Assembly (NCBI GenBank): GCA_023128035.1
Contig: JAGMES010000001.1
Coordinates: 1-64,000 of the forward strand
DNA: 64,000 bases
Direction: 5' to 3'
Source of the DNA: Halanaerobiales bacterium
GTDB lineage: Bacteria > Bacillota_F > Halanaerobiia > DY22613
The notes below the pieces were generated by a model. The model worked only from the letters and a program-made list of their open reading frames with translations, did no database searches and was not told where the DNA came from. The position numbers and the translations under genes were made by a program. This document shows, in pieces, positions 43,715 to 52,374 of the stretch (position 1 is its first letter; every line of letters begins with the position of its first letter).

Positions 43715-45295
43715 TCATCTCATAGAATTTATAAGAGCTTTTGGGATGGTTATTTTTTGATTTATTTCTAATTTATCGGGATTTTCTAGATTATTATATT
43801 CAGCCAAAACATCCATACTTACCTTATATCGACGAGCAATCTTCCAAAGAGTATCTCCTTTTTGAACTACATATATAAGATAAGACGGCGGACATAATTC
43901 GTCAACTATTGGCGAGACTTCGACCAGATCAACAACACATTCAACTTCTATCATACTAGTTATTTTAGCTAATTTTTCTAAAATCATATTTACTTCTAAC
44001 GTTCTGGCATTGAGAACTTGACAAGAAGTACGTTTAACTTCGACTTCTACATAGACATCCATACCTTCTTCACAATTTTCAATAGGAATATAGTTATTAA
44101 AATCAAAATACTCTTTTAGGGAAACAGTAACTTCATCATGACAATAATCTTCGTCTGCTACATAATACGCTGTACCTTCTATATTCCCTTCTACTACAAC
44201 GCCACCATCATTAATCATACTAGTCAAATCTTTTACTCGACTATAACAAAGAAGAATTCTTTTCACATCAGATCTGGTTGGAGGAATATTAATCCGATGA
44301 ACAATAGCATCTCTAACCCTATTTCGGCCAATCACTTCTTCCATCATGTATGTAACTTTTTCTGTATCAACCTTATCATTTAAAATGTCAGTCACTACTG
44401 TTAAACGACGAGGTTTAGTAAGTTTTACATAACATTCTACCTGACCAACAATCCGAATTTTATCATCTGCTATTTTTTGTAAATTCAACTCGATCAGTTT
44501 ATAATTTCCGTAAACATTCATTCCAGGTTGAGCACCATAAAGATCAATCGTATGGCTAAACTCAATCCGTTCATCTAAGATCTGAATTCCTTCTTCCTCT
44601 GATTTATAAAGAACTCTAATCTCCATTACTCCTTCACAGGCCACAGAATGTTCCATCGTCTTATATTCTGTCTGAATAACCTCTCCAGTAATAGATAAGA
44701 GATTCTCGGTTCCAGGGAAACTATCTATCGTAACTTCTCTAGAAACTGTCCCCCGAATACATTCATCACCAACCCATTCTTCAATTCTAAGATGTTCTGT
44801 AATAACCTCTTCTTCAGGAAGCCCATTAACCTCACTGATACACTGAAAATCTCTTATTTCACTGACAGAACAGTATTTGATTAAAGTAATTGCAACCTCT
44901 AAAACATCAGTCTCCAGAACTTCAAAAGTTATATCAGCAACACGAATATTCAAGAAAACATTCATTCCAGGTTCGGCTTCAGAAATATCGACAAAATTCT
45001 CAAACTCAATTTTGGCATCCTGATAATATGTACCAATATAGTTTTGATCATCATCATCTACTTCTTCTACATTGTACATAATCTCTATATGGAGCACTCC
45101 ATTAATCTCTACACCACCATCAACGATCATTGCTTTCATATCTTTAACCTTAGCTTTTACATCCAATATTTCATTTACCTGACCATCAGTCTTGTGATTC
45201 ATTAGCTCAATGTCGCCTGAAACTACGTCTTTGACCATTTCCCGAGCAAGAACTACTTCTGCTTTAACTCTTTCTTCTTTAAATTTAATAGCCAA
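43715..45295 (-). CDS. SipL-like spore-coat morphogenesis protein (DUF3794/SPOCS repeats + LysM)
   Basis: This 526-residue protein has about three DUF3794 (SPOCS) units and one C-terminal LysM domain (about 475-522: YVVQKGDTLWKIARRYKVS, then the NQKITIPK end). The architecture and length match SipL of clostridia, which binds SpoIVA through LysM and is needed for coat encasement of the forespore (known for the family). It starts with TTG behind AAGGAGG. It ends just before a terminator and is divergent from the plus-strand gene at 45469. A sigma-E-like promoter lies upstream, which fits the early mother-cell timing of SipL. It is the strongest sign that the organism forms spores. Confidence 0.88.
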   Translation of the reverse strand: MAIKFKEERVKAEVVLAREMVKDVVSGDIELMNHKTDGQVNEILDVKAKVKDMKAMIVDGGVEINGVLHIEIMYNVEEVDDDDQNYIGTYYQDAKIEFENFVDISEAEPGMNVFLNIRVADITFEVLETDVLEVAITLIKYCSVSEIRDFQCISEVNGLPEEEVITEHLRIEEWVGDECIRGTVSREVTIDSFPGTENLLSITGEVIQTEYKTMEHSVACEGVMEIRVLYKSEEEGIQILDERIEFSHTIDLYGAQPGMNVYGNYKLIELNLQKIADDKIRIVGQVECYVKLTKPRRLTVVTDILNDKVDTEKVTYMMEEVIGRNRVRDAIVHRINIPPTRSDVKRILLCYSRVKDLTSMINDGGVVVEGNIEGTAYYVADEDYCHDEVTVSLKEYFDFNNYIPIENCEEGMDVYVEVEVKRTSCQVLNARTLEVNMILEKLAKITSMIEVECVVDLVEVSPIVDELCPPSYLIYVVQKGDTLWKIARRYKVSMDVLAEYNNLENPDKLEINQKITIPKALINSMR

Positions 45296-45360
45296 CTCCT
45301 CTTCCTCCTTTCGTATATCCTATAAAATCGAGATAGGCAAAAATTTGCTTTTACACTAAT

Positions 45361-45389
45361 ATATATAGCCCCTGTTTAAAAAATATGCC
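45361..45389 (-). promoter_or_regulatory. candidate sigma-E promoter for the SipL-like gene
   Basis: GGCATATT (45382-45389) is followed after 13 bases by CTATATAT (45361-45368). The -35 matches the sigma-E KMATATT pattern well. The -10 is only partly like CATACAAT. Confidence 0.35.
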
Positions 45390-45409
45390 ATAACTCGTAT
45401 AATTTTTTG

Positions 45410-45438
45410 CACCATAATAAAGATTTGAGCATATGATA
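45410..45438 (+). promoter_or_regulatory. candidate sigma-K promoter for the plus-strand gene
   Basis: CACC (45410-45413), a 16-base gap and CATATGATA (45430-45438) match the sigma-K pattern mACm-N16-CATAnnnTA exactly, 30 bases before the ATG. Confidence 0.5.
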
Positions 45439-45468
45439 TAGAATAATGTATTTGGGGAGGGACTAATT

Positions 45469-45879
45469 ATGCCTTTTGGTTACTCAGAAAAAATCTTTTC
45501 CCGTCCAGCTGTTGAATATATCCCCTTACTTCCACTTGAATCACATAGTATCGAAAAAGATTTATTTTTTAAAAAACCTAAATTAATCTTAATACAAAAT
45601 AATGAATCGAATGGCTCAGTATTATTAAAAGAATTATTACCAGAATTTTCTATAATTACTGAGGAAGAGTTAGGTTTAGCAGTAATTAACGCTAGTTTTG
45701 AAACAATCAAATATCGTGGGAATTATATTTCAGTTGTTATAAAAAATTCTCCTGGGTATCATCAAACAATAAAAATTGCAACCCGCTATTTTTATAAATC
45801 ACATTTAATATTTGTACTTATTGATAAGAACGGAAAAATCTATAGTCAATCACGTTTCAATACCCCTAATAAACGATAA
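45469..45879 (+). CDS. hypothetical protein, possibly late-sporulation
   Basis: This 136-residue protein is the only convincing plus-strand gene of the window. It starts with ATG behind GGGGAGGGA at 7-8 bases. I do not recognise the family. It has no signal peptide or membrane segment and looks like a small soluble alpha/beta protein (FSIITEEELGLAVINASF, then YISVVIKNSPG, then LIFVLIDKNGKIYS). The exact sigma-K-like promoter motif and its place among spore-surface genes suggest mother-cell expression. Its last 34 bases overlap, tail to tail, the end of the DUF3794 gene at 45846-48002, so the two transcripts would be complementary there. Confidence 0.7.
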   Translation: MPFGYSEKIFSRPAVEYIPLLPLESHSIEKDLFFKKPKLILIQNNESNGSVLLKELLPEFSIITEEELGLAVINASFETIKYRGNYISVVIKNSPGYHQTIKIATRYFYKSHLIFVLIDKNGKIYSQSRFNTPNKR

Positions 45880-48002
45880 CTCATCTCTAATCCAAAAGAA
45901 AGTTTCATTTTTCTTGATTTTTGAGGATGACCCTCTAACATATACTCATAATCTTTAATAAATGCACATACTCGAGGTATAACTCGAAACGTTTGATAAA
46001 GTTCATCCTCTAATGAAACTTTCTCTGTTATCTCCACTGGAACAGTCAATACCTTCTTCTTCTGACGTCCCCATATATTTAAATATTTGATCTTAATCTC
46101 CGCCTCTCCAACCAATTTCAACTCTTCTCCCGATAATTTAATCTGATAATCTCTTAAGAACAACTGTAAATCCTCAATCACCTTTACTTGTTGAAAAAAA
46201 ACCTTATCGCTAATCGATATTCTATAACTTAAGTTTTTCGCAACACTCCCCATCTGTAAAATTGGTCTTAAGCTTTCTTGAAAAACACCTTCACTTACTC
46301 CTATCACCAATTTTTCTTCTCGTTTTTGAAAAACTTGATAATCAATATTTATCAAATATTGAATTCGAATTAAACTACCATCCTCAAGCATCTCCTGATC
46401 TAGCACTTGAACTCCAGGATCAACAATGATACTTAGATTCAATAAGGTCTTATTACAAGGCAAAAAACGATAAAAAGAAAATTGTTTGGAAATATGCATT
46501 TCGCCTTCCTGAGTTAAATAATAAATCGCCAATTCTCCTTCTCCCTTAACCACCCAACCCCCCTGAACAGTTCTAATCTGACAACCTTTAATTCTGCTAT
46601 CTATTCTTAAAATTTGACTGGCATATCTAAGTAAATAAACCTTTTCCGAATCTTCAAAAAAAATTTGATCCGCATCAATCAATTCATTAACATAAAATTT
46701 TTCTTGGTTTACTTCTTCTAATTCTCCTGATACAGCGGTGATCACCGAATCTAAAAATTGATAATAAAAAAAACCTTGATAATCAATCATAGTTTCCATG
46801 ACTAACTTCTCATTTTGAAATTCCCAAGCTGGAATGGTAATTATGGGATCCATCTGCCAAAATCCTTTTATTTCGATATCAAAATTTTTTAGTTGGATTC
46901 TTTTATTAATCCTTTTTAACCATTGATGGGAGCATTCCTTTCCTTGAACTGTGATATAAATAAGGGTATATTCTAGTTCACCGCTTAAAAGAAGGTTCTC
47001 CTTTGTCTGTTCTATCTTTAACTTTTTAAATTCACAGTAAATTTTAATTACTTCTTTTATCAATAACACCTTTAGCTCAATAACTTCTTTAACCATCTGG
47101 TTATCTCTCAGCATCTGGCTAACATTTTCCACCTGTATAGTTTTCAACTCAATATCATCAGATAAAGGACATGTAGTTAATTCTCCCGTATAATAGTTGT
47201 ATTCTTTTTTTTGTAATAATTGAACTGTACAATGATATAACACCATTAATTCTCCATCTTCTAAAATTAAATCACCTAGACTGATGGTAAGTAATGTTTC
47301 ATCTGACTTTCTACTCATCTCTTCAGAAATTGGAAGAAAGAAATTTTCTTTTGCCTCAAAAAAAAAGGTTGCCATTTTTTGCTGATCAGTTACATACTCT
47401 CCTTGAAATGAAGAAAAAATATCTATAAGACAACCATTATTAATCAATTCGACTTTATGATTTTTAATTAAACCAACCACTTTCGAAACTATAAAAAAAT
47501 CTTCTGGCAGTATAATAGGGTATATTTTTAAAAAACTCTCCTTAAATTTTCCTACTTTTTTCAAAAAAAATCCCGATTTTTTTTGAAATTCTTTAATCAG
47601 GTTACGATAACACTCTTTAACCTGATATTCAGCCAAAACCAATTTCATTTGAAATTGCTGTTTTAAAAAAACCTGTCCTTTCGTACGAATTAAATGGTGT
47701 TGAATCTTTTCAATGCTAACTTCAATCTCGAAATTCAATAAATTTGTTTCCTTAATATCAGAAAGGGGAACTAAATAAGTAAAACAATAAATCTGGCTTA
47801 TGGTTTCTTGCTTAAAACTCATATCTTCAAGAATTGAACCACTTATCATTAGTCCATCTGATCTTAGATATTTTTTAACCTCCTTAATTTCGGCATTCAG
47901 ATTAATATTCTGTTCCACTGAAAGGTTTAGAGGCAGCTCAAAATTAAGAACAAACTGATAGTTAACTAAATTCACTAATTTTTCTACACAAATCTGTTCC
48001 AA
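45846..48002 (-). CDS. divergent DUF3794 (SPOCS) repeat protein
   Basis: This 718-residue protein has repeated beta-rich segments with the SPOCS pattern (for example LNAEIKEVKKYLRSDGLMISG near 35, VQGGWVVKGEGELAIYYL near 480, and VEITEKVSLEDELYQTFRV near the end). They are clearly more diverged than in its neighbours. There is no signal peptide and no LysM. By analogy with SipL and CotE/SpoVID-like morphogenetic proteins, a structural role on the spore surface is likely, but this is inference. The start is TTG behind AAGGAGGGGAGG. A CATACATT box upstream, with TCATTTT 14 bases before it, looks like a sigma-E promoter overlapping the preceding terminator. Confidence 0.7.
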   Translation of the reverse strand: MEQICVEKLVNLVNYQFVLNFELPLNLSVEQNINLNAEIKEVKKYLRSDGLMISGSILEDMSFKQETISQIYCFTYLVPLSDIKETNLLNFEIEVSIEKIQHHLIRTKGQVFLKQQFQMKLVLAEYQVKECYRNLIKEFQKKSGFFLKKVGKFKESFLKIYPIILPEDFFIVSKVVGLIKNHKVELINNGCLIDIFSSFQGEYVTDQQKMATFFFEAKENFFLPISEEMSRKSDETLLTISLGDLILEDGELMVLYHCTVQLLQKKEYNYYTGELTTCPLSDDIELKTIQVENVSQMLRDNQMVKEVIELKVLLIKEVIKIYCEFKKLKIEQTKENLLLSGELEYTLIYITVQGKECSHQWLKRINKRIQLKNFDIEIKGFWQMDPIITIPAWEFQNEKLVMETMIDYQGFFYYQFLDSVITAVSGELEEVNQEKFYVNELIDADQIFFEDSEKVYLLRYASQILRIDSRIKGCQIRTVQGGWVVKGEGELAIYYLTQEGEMHISKQFSFYRFLPCNKTLLNLSIIVDPGVQVLDQEMLEDGSLIRIQYLINIDYQVFQKREEKLVIGVSEGVFQESLRPILQMGSVAKNLSYRISISDKVFFQQVKVIEDLQLFLRDYQIKLSGEELKLVGEAEIKIKYLNIWGRQKKKVLTVPVEITEKVSLEDELYQTFRVIPRVCAFIKDYEYMLEGHPQKSRKMKLSFGLEMSYRLLGVLKRD

Positions 48003-48042
48003 ATGCCTCCCCTCCTTTCTCTATAAATGTATGCCATTATAA

Positions 48043-48081
48043 TAAAAAAAATGAACGGGTAAGTTTTCACCTCACCCGTTC
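48043..48081 (-). terminator. Rho-independent terminator behind the 543-residue DUF3794 gene
   Basis: GAACGGGT...ACCCGTTC is followed on the minus strand by ATTTTTTTT, 28 bases past the stop codon at 48109. Confidence 0.85.
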
Positions 48082-48108
48082 TTTAGCTTATAATATAATC
48101 TCAAAATA

Positions 48109-49740
48109 TTAACAATCATAACCACCGATAATCTCTGGTATAGCAATTTGAACAGTTTGAGTAACTTTGACAAAAATTTCTAATACAATTTTTTGTCTTA
48201 AGAGAGTACTTGGTGGATCTAGCTCTGGCTTTACAAACTCGATAACTGGATTGATATCAGCATCCATACCTGGCTCAGCACCCTGAACATCTACAAAAGT
48301 ACTAAATGGTACATCTTCACTCTGATGTCTTTCGATATTCTCTTCATCTATGAAGTAAATCTGCTTGTGAACAATACCTTGGATGATTACTTTATCTCTA
48401 ATAATAGTACAACGAACATCTTTCACAACCGCATCAATCTCTTTTATTTTAATTGCACAAATAGGAAGTTCAAAAACATTTTCTAAAAGAATCTGACATA
48501 CATTTTCACCAATAACTTCTGGAATCTTTAGGAGAATATCGTCACCAATAACTAGATTTAATTGAACTGTTTCAGTAATTTTAACAAAAATCTCAAGAAC
48601 AATTTCTTGATCAAGAATTGTACCATCATCACTTAGTTCATGTTTGATGAACTCGATAATTGGATGTATTTGACAGTTGTTGCCAGGTTCTGCACCAGGT
48701 ACATCTACAAAAGTACTAAATGGTACATCTTCACCAATATGACGTTCAATATCGTCTGTATCAATGAAGAAAACCTGTTTATGAACAATCCCCTGTATGA
48801 TTACTTTATCTTGAATAACCTCACAGGTAATATCCCGCACCTCTGCATCGATATCTACAACTTTGATCGCAGGGATAGGTAGTTCCAAGCTATTAGGTAC
48901 CAGAGTTTGCACAGAGTTTTCTCCAACAACTCTTTCTAATTTAACTAGTGGGCCCTCTCCTACTTCTACAAAGATTTGTTGTGTATCAGTTACCTTAACA
49001 AAGAATTCAATTACAACTTTCTGATGTAGGACACACCCATCACAAATTAATTCCGTACTGATATGTTCGATTACTGGATGAATCTGAACATCCATACTTG
49101 GCTCGGCACCAGGTACATCAACAAAGAAGCTAAATGGAATGTCTTCAGATTGATGCCGAACAACATTATTTTCATCAACAAAAAAGATTTGCTTATGAAG
49201 AATCCCCTGAACAATCACCTTATCCGTAATCACTGTCACTGTAAGGTCACAAATTTTTGCCTGCACATCTCTAACCTTGATAGCACAGAAATCTAAACAC
49301 AAATCTGTCACCAACATTTGTTGAGTTGTATTTTCACCTACCACAACAGGCACCTTAACGAGTTCTAAGCACGATGTATTATTAACCTCAAACATATTGC
49401 TCCCCCTTTCTGGTAAGCTATTGGAAAACCTCTCGGGTAATCTTTGAATGTTACTATCAACTTGTAAATCAGAATTACAATCCTCTAAAATCCCCCCCCC
49501 TTCAGTAGTAGAACATTCAGGTCTATTTTGCATCATCTTGATATATTGGCCTTCTAACTCTTCTCGAGTAATAGTTGGCGAATTACGCGGTCTAAAGTTT
49601 AAGGCTTTTAACCAACTTAAATTTCCAGCTACTGACCAGACTTCTTTAAAATTATCTGTTTCTTGCCATTGATATAAAAAATATAAACTACTCATCAAAA
49701 ATCCCATCATCATACACAGCATGACAAACAGTTCGAACAT
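48109..49740 (-). CDS. three-repeat DUF3794 protein with N-terminal membrane segment and a G9 tract
   Basis: The 543-residue frame starts with a hydrophobic segment (about residues 1-24) and a charged linker. From about residue 115 it carries three close copies of a roughly 135-residue DUF3794 unit, each with K-V-I-x-Q-G-I-x-H-K-Q-x-F/Y-F-x-D, a DVPGAEP-type turn and an IEFFVKVTxTxQ end. A G9 run at 49492-49500 lies between the two parts. A second start, ATG 49395 (MFEVNN), has its own GGGGGAGC site, so the repeat region may also be made alone. The predicted promoter is sigma-K-like (49795-49823). A role as spore-surface structural protein is inferred from the family and the neighbours. Confidence 0.8.
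   Translation of the reverse strand: MFELFVMLCMMMGFLMSSLYFLYQWQETDNFKEVWSVAGNLSWLKALNFRPRNSPTITREELEGQYIKMMQNRPECSTTEGGGILEDCNSDLQVDSNIQRLPERFSNSLPERGSNMFEVNNTSCLELVKVPVVVGENTTQQMLVTDLCLDFCAIKVRDVQAKICDLTVTVITDKVIVQGILHKQIFFVDENNVVRHQSEDIPFSFFVDVPGAEPSMDVQIHPVIEHISTELICDGCVLHQKVVIEFFVKVTDTQQIFVEVGEGPLVKLERVVGENSVQTLVPNSLELPIPAIKVVDIDAEVRDITCEVIQDKVIIQGIVHKQVFFIDTDDIERHIGEDVPFSTFVDVPGAEPGNNCQIHPIIEFIKHELSDDGTILDQEIVLEIFVKITETVQLNLVIGDDILLKIPEVIGENVCQILLENVFELPICAIKIKEIDAVVKDVRCTIIRDKVIIQGIVHKQIYFIDEENIERHQSEDVPFSTFVDVQGAEPGMDADINPVIEFVKPELDPPSTLLRQKIVLEIFVKVTQTVQIAIPEIIGGYDC
49492..49500 (-). repeat. G9 homopolymer inside the coding frame
   Basis: Nine consecutive G on the coding strand sit at codons for Glu-Gly-Gly-Gly. 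With G8 the frame reads GGA TTT TAG and stops at once; with G10 it stops after a few codons. Such runs are rare in A/T-rich DNA and prone to slippage. Confidence 0.8.
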
Positions 49741-49794
49741 ACCACCATTTCCCTCCTTTCTCTAATCGTCTAAATATAGCGACTAACTTCTCTA

Positions 49795-49823
49795 TATAGT
49801 ATGGAGTTAAAGAAATATGTGTG
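49795..49823 (-). promoter_or_regulatory. candidate sigma-K promoter for the three-repeat DUF3794 gene
   Basis: CACA (49820-49823), 16 bases, then CATACTATA (49795-49803) on the minus strand match mACm-N16-CATAnnnTA exactly, about 55 bases before the ATG. Confidence 0.5.
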
Positions 49824-49960
49824 AAGAGATTTTTTATGTTTTGAGGAGAAAAAGCGTAGGTGAGAACGCTAGCATTTTCATCTACACCTTCCTCCGTTCT
49901 ATAGTATATTACCTGACCTTGCACTCTGTGATTAGATCTTAATCTACTTCGTAATTTTTA

Positions 49961-52264
49961 CTAGACAATTTCTACAGAAACTACAACATCAACAGGTGTT
50001 GGCCCTAGTCCAACTACATCCAATATAAGAATTCTCTTGGTTACAGTCACAATTCCAGGGCCAGTCACATCTGTCAGTACAGTAATAATTCGCTGATCTG
50101 TTACTTTAAATCTAAAGGTAAGTAAAATAATCTGATTCAACGTTGTGCCATCAGGACTTAAGTCAATCTCAATGTTATTAATTTCAACAAAAGCTTCCGG
50201 TACATTAAAGCTAGCTTGAACAGCAGGATTTGTGTAAGTGATATCAAAAGGCACTTCTTCTGTCTCAATTGCTTCCTCGCCACCTACTGTCTCATAAATT
50301 ACATCTTTCACTAACGTACCTGTGAAACGAACACCGCCAGCGATAGCCACAGCTGTAAAATCTTCAACAATAGCTTCTATATTTAAAATTTCAGCCGCAG
50401 GTGATGTCAATTCTACTGAGTTCTCTACTGGTTCTGGTCCAAAGGTTAATAACTCTGGATCTTCGCCAAGAGGTGTAACAGGAATGATGACAACTTCTGT
50501 ATTTACCTCAACTTCTTCTGTAACAATTTCTGGCCCGGTTACATTTGTAATAACTTGAACCTGTTCTGCTTCTGTGGTTCCAAGAATAAATTTAAAGACA
50601 ATCACTTGATCTAATTGACAACCATGCACTAATTTAAAGCTTAAATTCTCAATTTCTATTTCCAAATCATCAATATCAGAATCTGGTGTAACTCCTGGGA
50701 CTTCTATCAAAAATTCAAATGACACGATTTCAGTTATCTGACGCACAATATCATTTAAGTCTACTACAGTTATTTGTTTAACAACCTCACCACTAATTAA
50801 AATTTGACCTTCCAATGCGATAGCTTCTACATTCTGAATTGTTGGTTCTATAGATTTAACTTTTACAACTGGAAAAGGTAAACAAAATGTATTACTTAAA
50901 ATCTCTTGAACCTCTACCTCTTCTCCAGAAACAAGACGTATTACCTCACTGGAAATGTTAATTGGTAGTATAGCTTCAGGAAGGACTTCTTCAACTAAAA
51001 GCTGTTTGGTATTTTCACCAATTACTTCTTTCACTTTCAAAAGAGGCCCACTACCTAGAACCACATTAATTTGAGTCATTTCTGTTACTTTTACAAAATA
51101 TTGAACAACAACTTTTTGATGTACTGAATTATCTGATCTTAGTTCAAAAACGACATCCTCAATTACTGAACTAAAATCTACATCATGATCTGGCTCTGCA
51201 CCAGGGATATCTAAAAAGTTACTAAATTGAACATCTTCTGCTTGATGGCGTTCCATATTATTCTGATCAATATAGAAAATCTGTTTATGCAAAATACCCT
51301 GCACGATCACTTTATTATTAATTATCACTGTACGTAAATCTCTAAAGGATGCTAAGATCTCTTTCACTTTAATTGCCTGAAGATTAAGAAAAATGTCGCT
51401 AGTAATCAAATCCTGTTTTATCTCTTCTCCAATTACTATCGGCAGTTTAATCAATGGGCCAATTCCAGTGCAAATATTCATTTGTATTGTTCGATGTACT
51501 TTAGCAAATATTTCAAAAACAATCTCCTGGGATAAAATATCTCCAGGGATTTCATTCAACTCTCGTTTAATCAATTCTATAGTCACATTTACCTGTACAT
51601 TATCTCCCAGCTCTGCACCTGGAATATCTATAAATGAACTATATGAAATATCTTCAGCCACATGTCGCTCAACATTTTCTTCATCGACAAAGAAAACTTG
51701 TTTATGAATAATCCCTTGAACTATAACTTTATCCCTAATTACTTCTGTATCTGTCACATTGATAGTAGCAACTATATCACTAATTTTTATCGCAGATACT
51801 GGCAATTCAACTTCATTTGTAACCATTTCCTGTTTTATATTTTCACCAATCACTTCTTCCACTTTGACCAGTGAACCATAAGGATCAGTTGCAACATTCA
51901 ACTGCACCTCTTCTTCAACTTTGATGAAAATTTGTAAAATAATCTTCTGGGCCAATGATCTCCCATCTTCACTTAATTCAGCTTTGATATGTTCTATAAT
52001 CACATCTACTTGCGCTTGCATACCAGGTAATGCGCCTGGAATATCAATGAAAGTACTGAATTTTACATCTTCAGGAAAATGCCTAACTACACCTTCCAGA
52101 TCTACAAAAAATATCTGCTTATGAACAACTCCCTGAATTATCACTTTATCCATAATAATATCTATCTTAATATCCCTAACATCTGCACGAATCTCTTTAA
52201 TTTTTTCCGCTTGAACAGGAAGTCTTACTCCCCTAACCTGTTCATTCTTTATTCTACCATTCAA
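49961..52264 (-). CDS. five-repeat DUF3794 protein
   Basis: This 767-residue protein has about five DUF3794 units. Units one to three are close to one another and to those of the 543-residue protein (HKQIFFVD/HKQVFFVD/HKQIFYID). Units four and five, after about residue 420, are diverged (VVKQITVVD, then VKDVIYETVGG) and rich in Val/Thr, as in elongated beta-structures. It has no signal peptide. The start is TTG behind AAGGGAGG. It has its own sigma-K-like promoter just after the CAP gene's terminator. The family link to SipL and the cluster point to a spore-coat or exosporium protein; the exact function is unknown. Confidence 0.8.
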   Translation of the reverse strand: MNGRIKNEQVRGVRLPVQAEKIKEIRADVRDIKIDIIMDKVIIQGVVHKQIFFVDLEGVVRHFPEDVKFSTFIDIPGALPGMQAQVDVIIEHIKAELSEDGRSLAQKIILQIFIKVEEEVQLNVATDPYGSLVKVEEVIGENIKQEMVTNEVELPVSAIKISDIVATINVTDTEVIRDKVIVQGIIHKQVFFVDEENVERHVAEDISYSSFIDIPGAELGDNVQVNVTIELIKRELNEIPGDILSQEIVFEIFAKVHRTIQMNICTGIGPLIKLPIVIGEEIKQDLITSDIFLNLQAIKVKEILASFRDLRTVIINNKVIVQGILHKQIFYIDQNNMERHQAEDVQFSNFLDIPGAEPDHDVDFSSVIEDVVFELRSDNSVHQKVVVQYFVKVTEMTQINVVLGSGPLLKVKEVIGENTKQLLVEEVLPEAILPINISSEVIRLVSGEEVEVQEILSNTFCLPFPVVKVKSIEPTIQNVEAIALEGQILISGEVVKQITVVDLNDIVRQITEIVSFEFLIEVPGVTPDSDIDDLEIEIENLSFKLVHGCQLDQVIVFKFILGTTEAEQVQVITNVTGPEIVTEEVEVNTEVVIIPVTPLGEDPELLTFGPEPVENSVELTSPAAEILNIEAIVEDFTAVAIAGGVRFTGTLVKDVIYETVGGEEAIETEEVPFDITYTNPAVQASFNVPEAFVEINNIEIDLSPDGTTLNQIILLTFRFKVTDQRIITVLTDVTGPGIVTVTKRILILDVVGLGPTPVDVVVSVEIV

Positions 52265-52296
52265 TATTTTAGCCTCCCTTCATTGGTTAGTTACTT

Positions 52297-52325
52297 TATT
52301 ATATGGCGCATAAGATAGAATTGTT
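52297..52325 (-). promoter_or_regulatory. candidate sigma-K promoter for the five-repeat DUF3794 gene
   Basis: AACA (52322-52325), 16 bases and CATATAATA (52297-52305) on the minus strand give the same exact mACm-N16-CATAnnnTA pattern as at 45410 and 49795. Confidence 0.5.
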
Positions 52326-52329
52326 AAAA

Positions 52330-52360
52330 AAAGCCGATCTGCTTAATGCAGATCGGCTTT
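52330..52360 (-). terminator. Rho-independent terminator behind the CAP gene
   Basis: AAAGCCGATCTGC and its perfect complement around a 5-nt loop, followed on the minus strand by a T run, 15 bases past the stop codon. Confidence 0.9.
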
Positions 52361-52374
52361 GAGTAAATCATATT

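Noticed and set aside
49688..49924. 78-codon minus-strand frame in the gap between two DUF3794 genes
   Set aside because: It has no ribosome binding site, overlaps the start of the 543-residue gene by 53 bases, and contains the predicted sigma-K promoter of that gene. Probably not coding.
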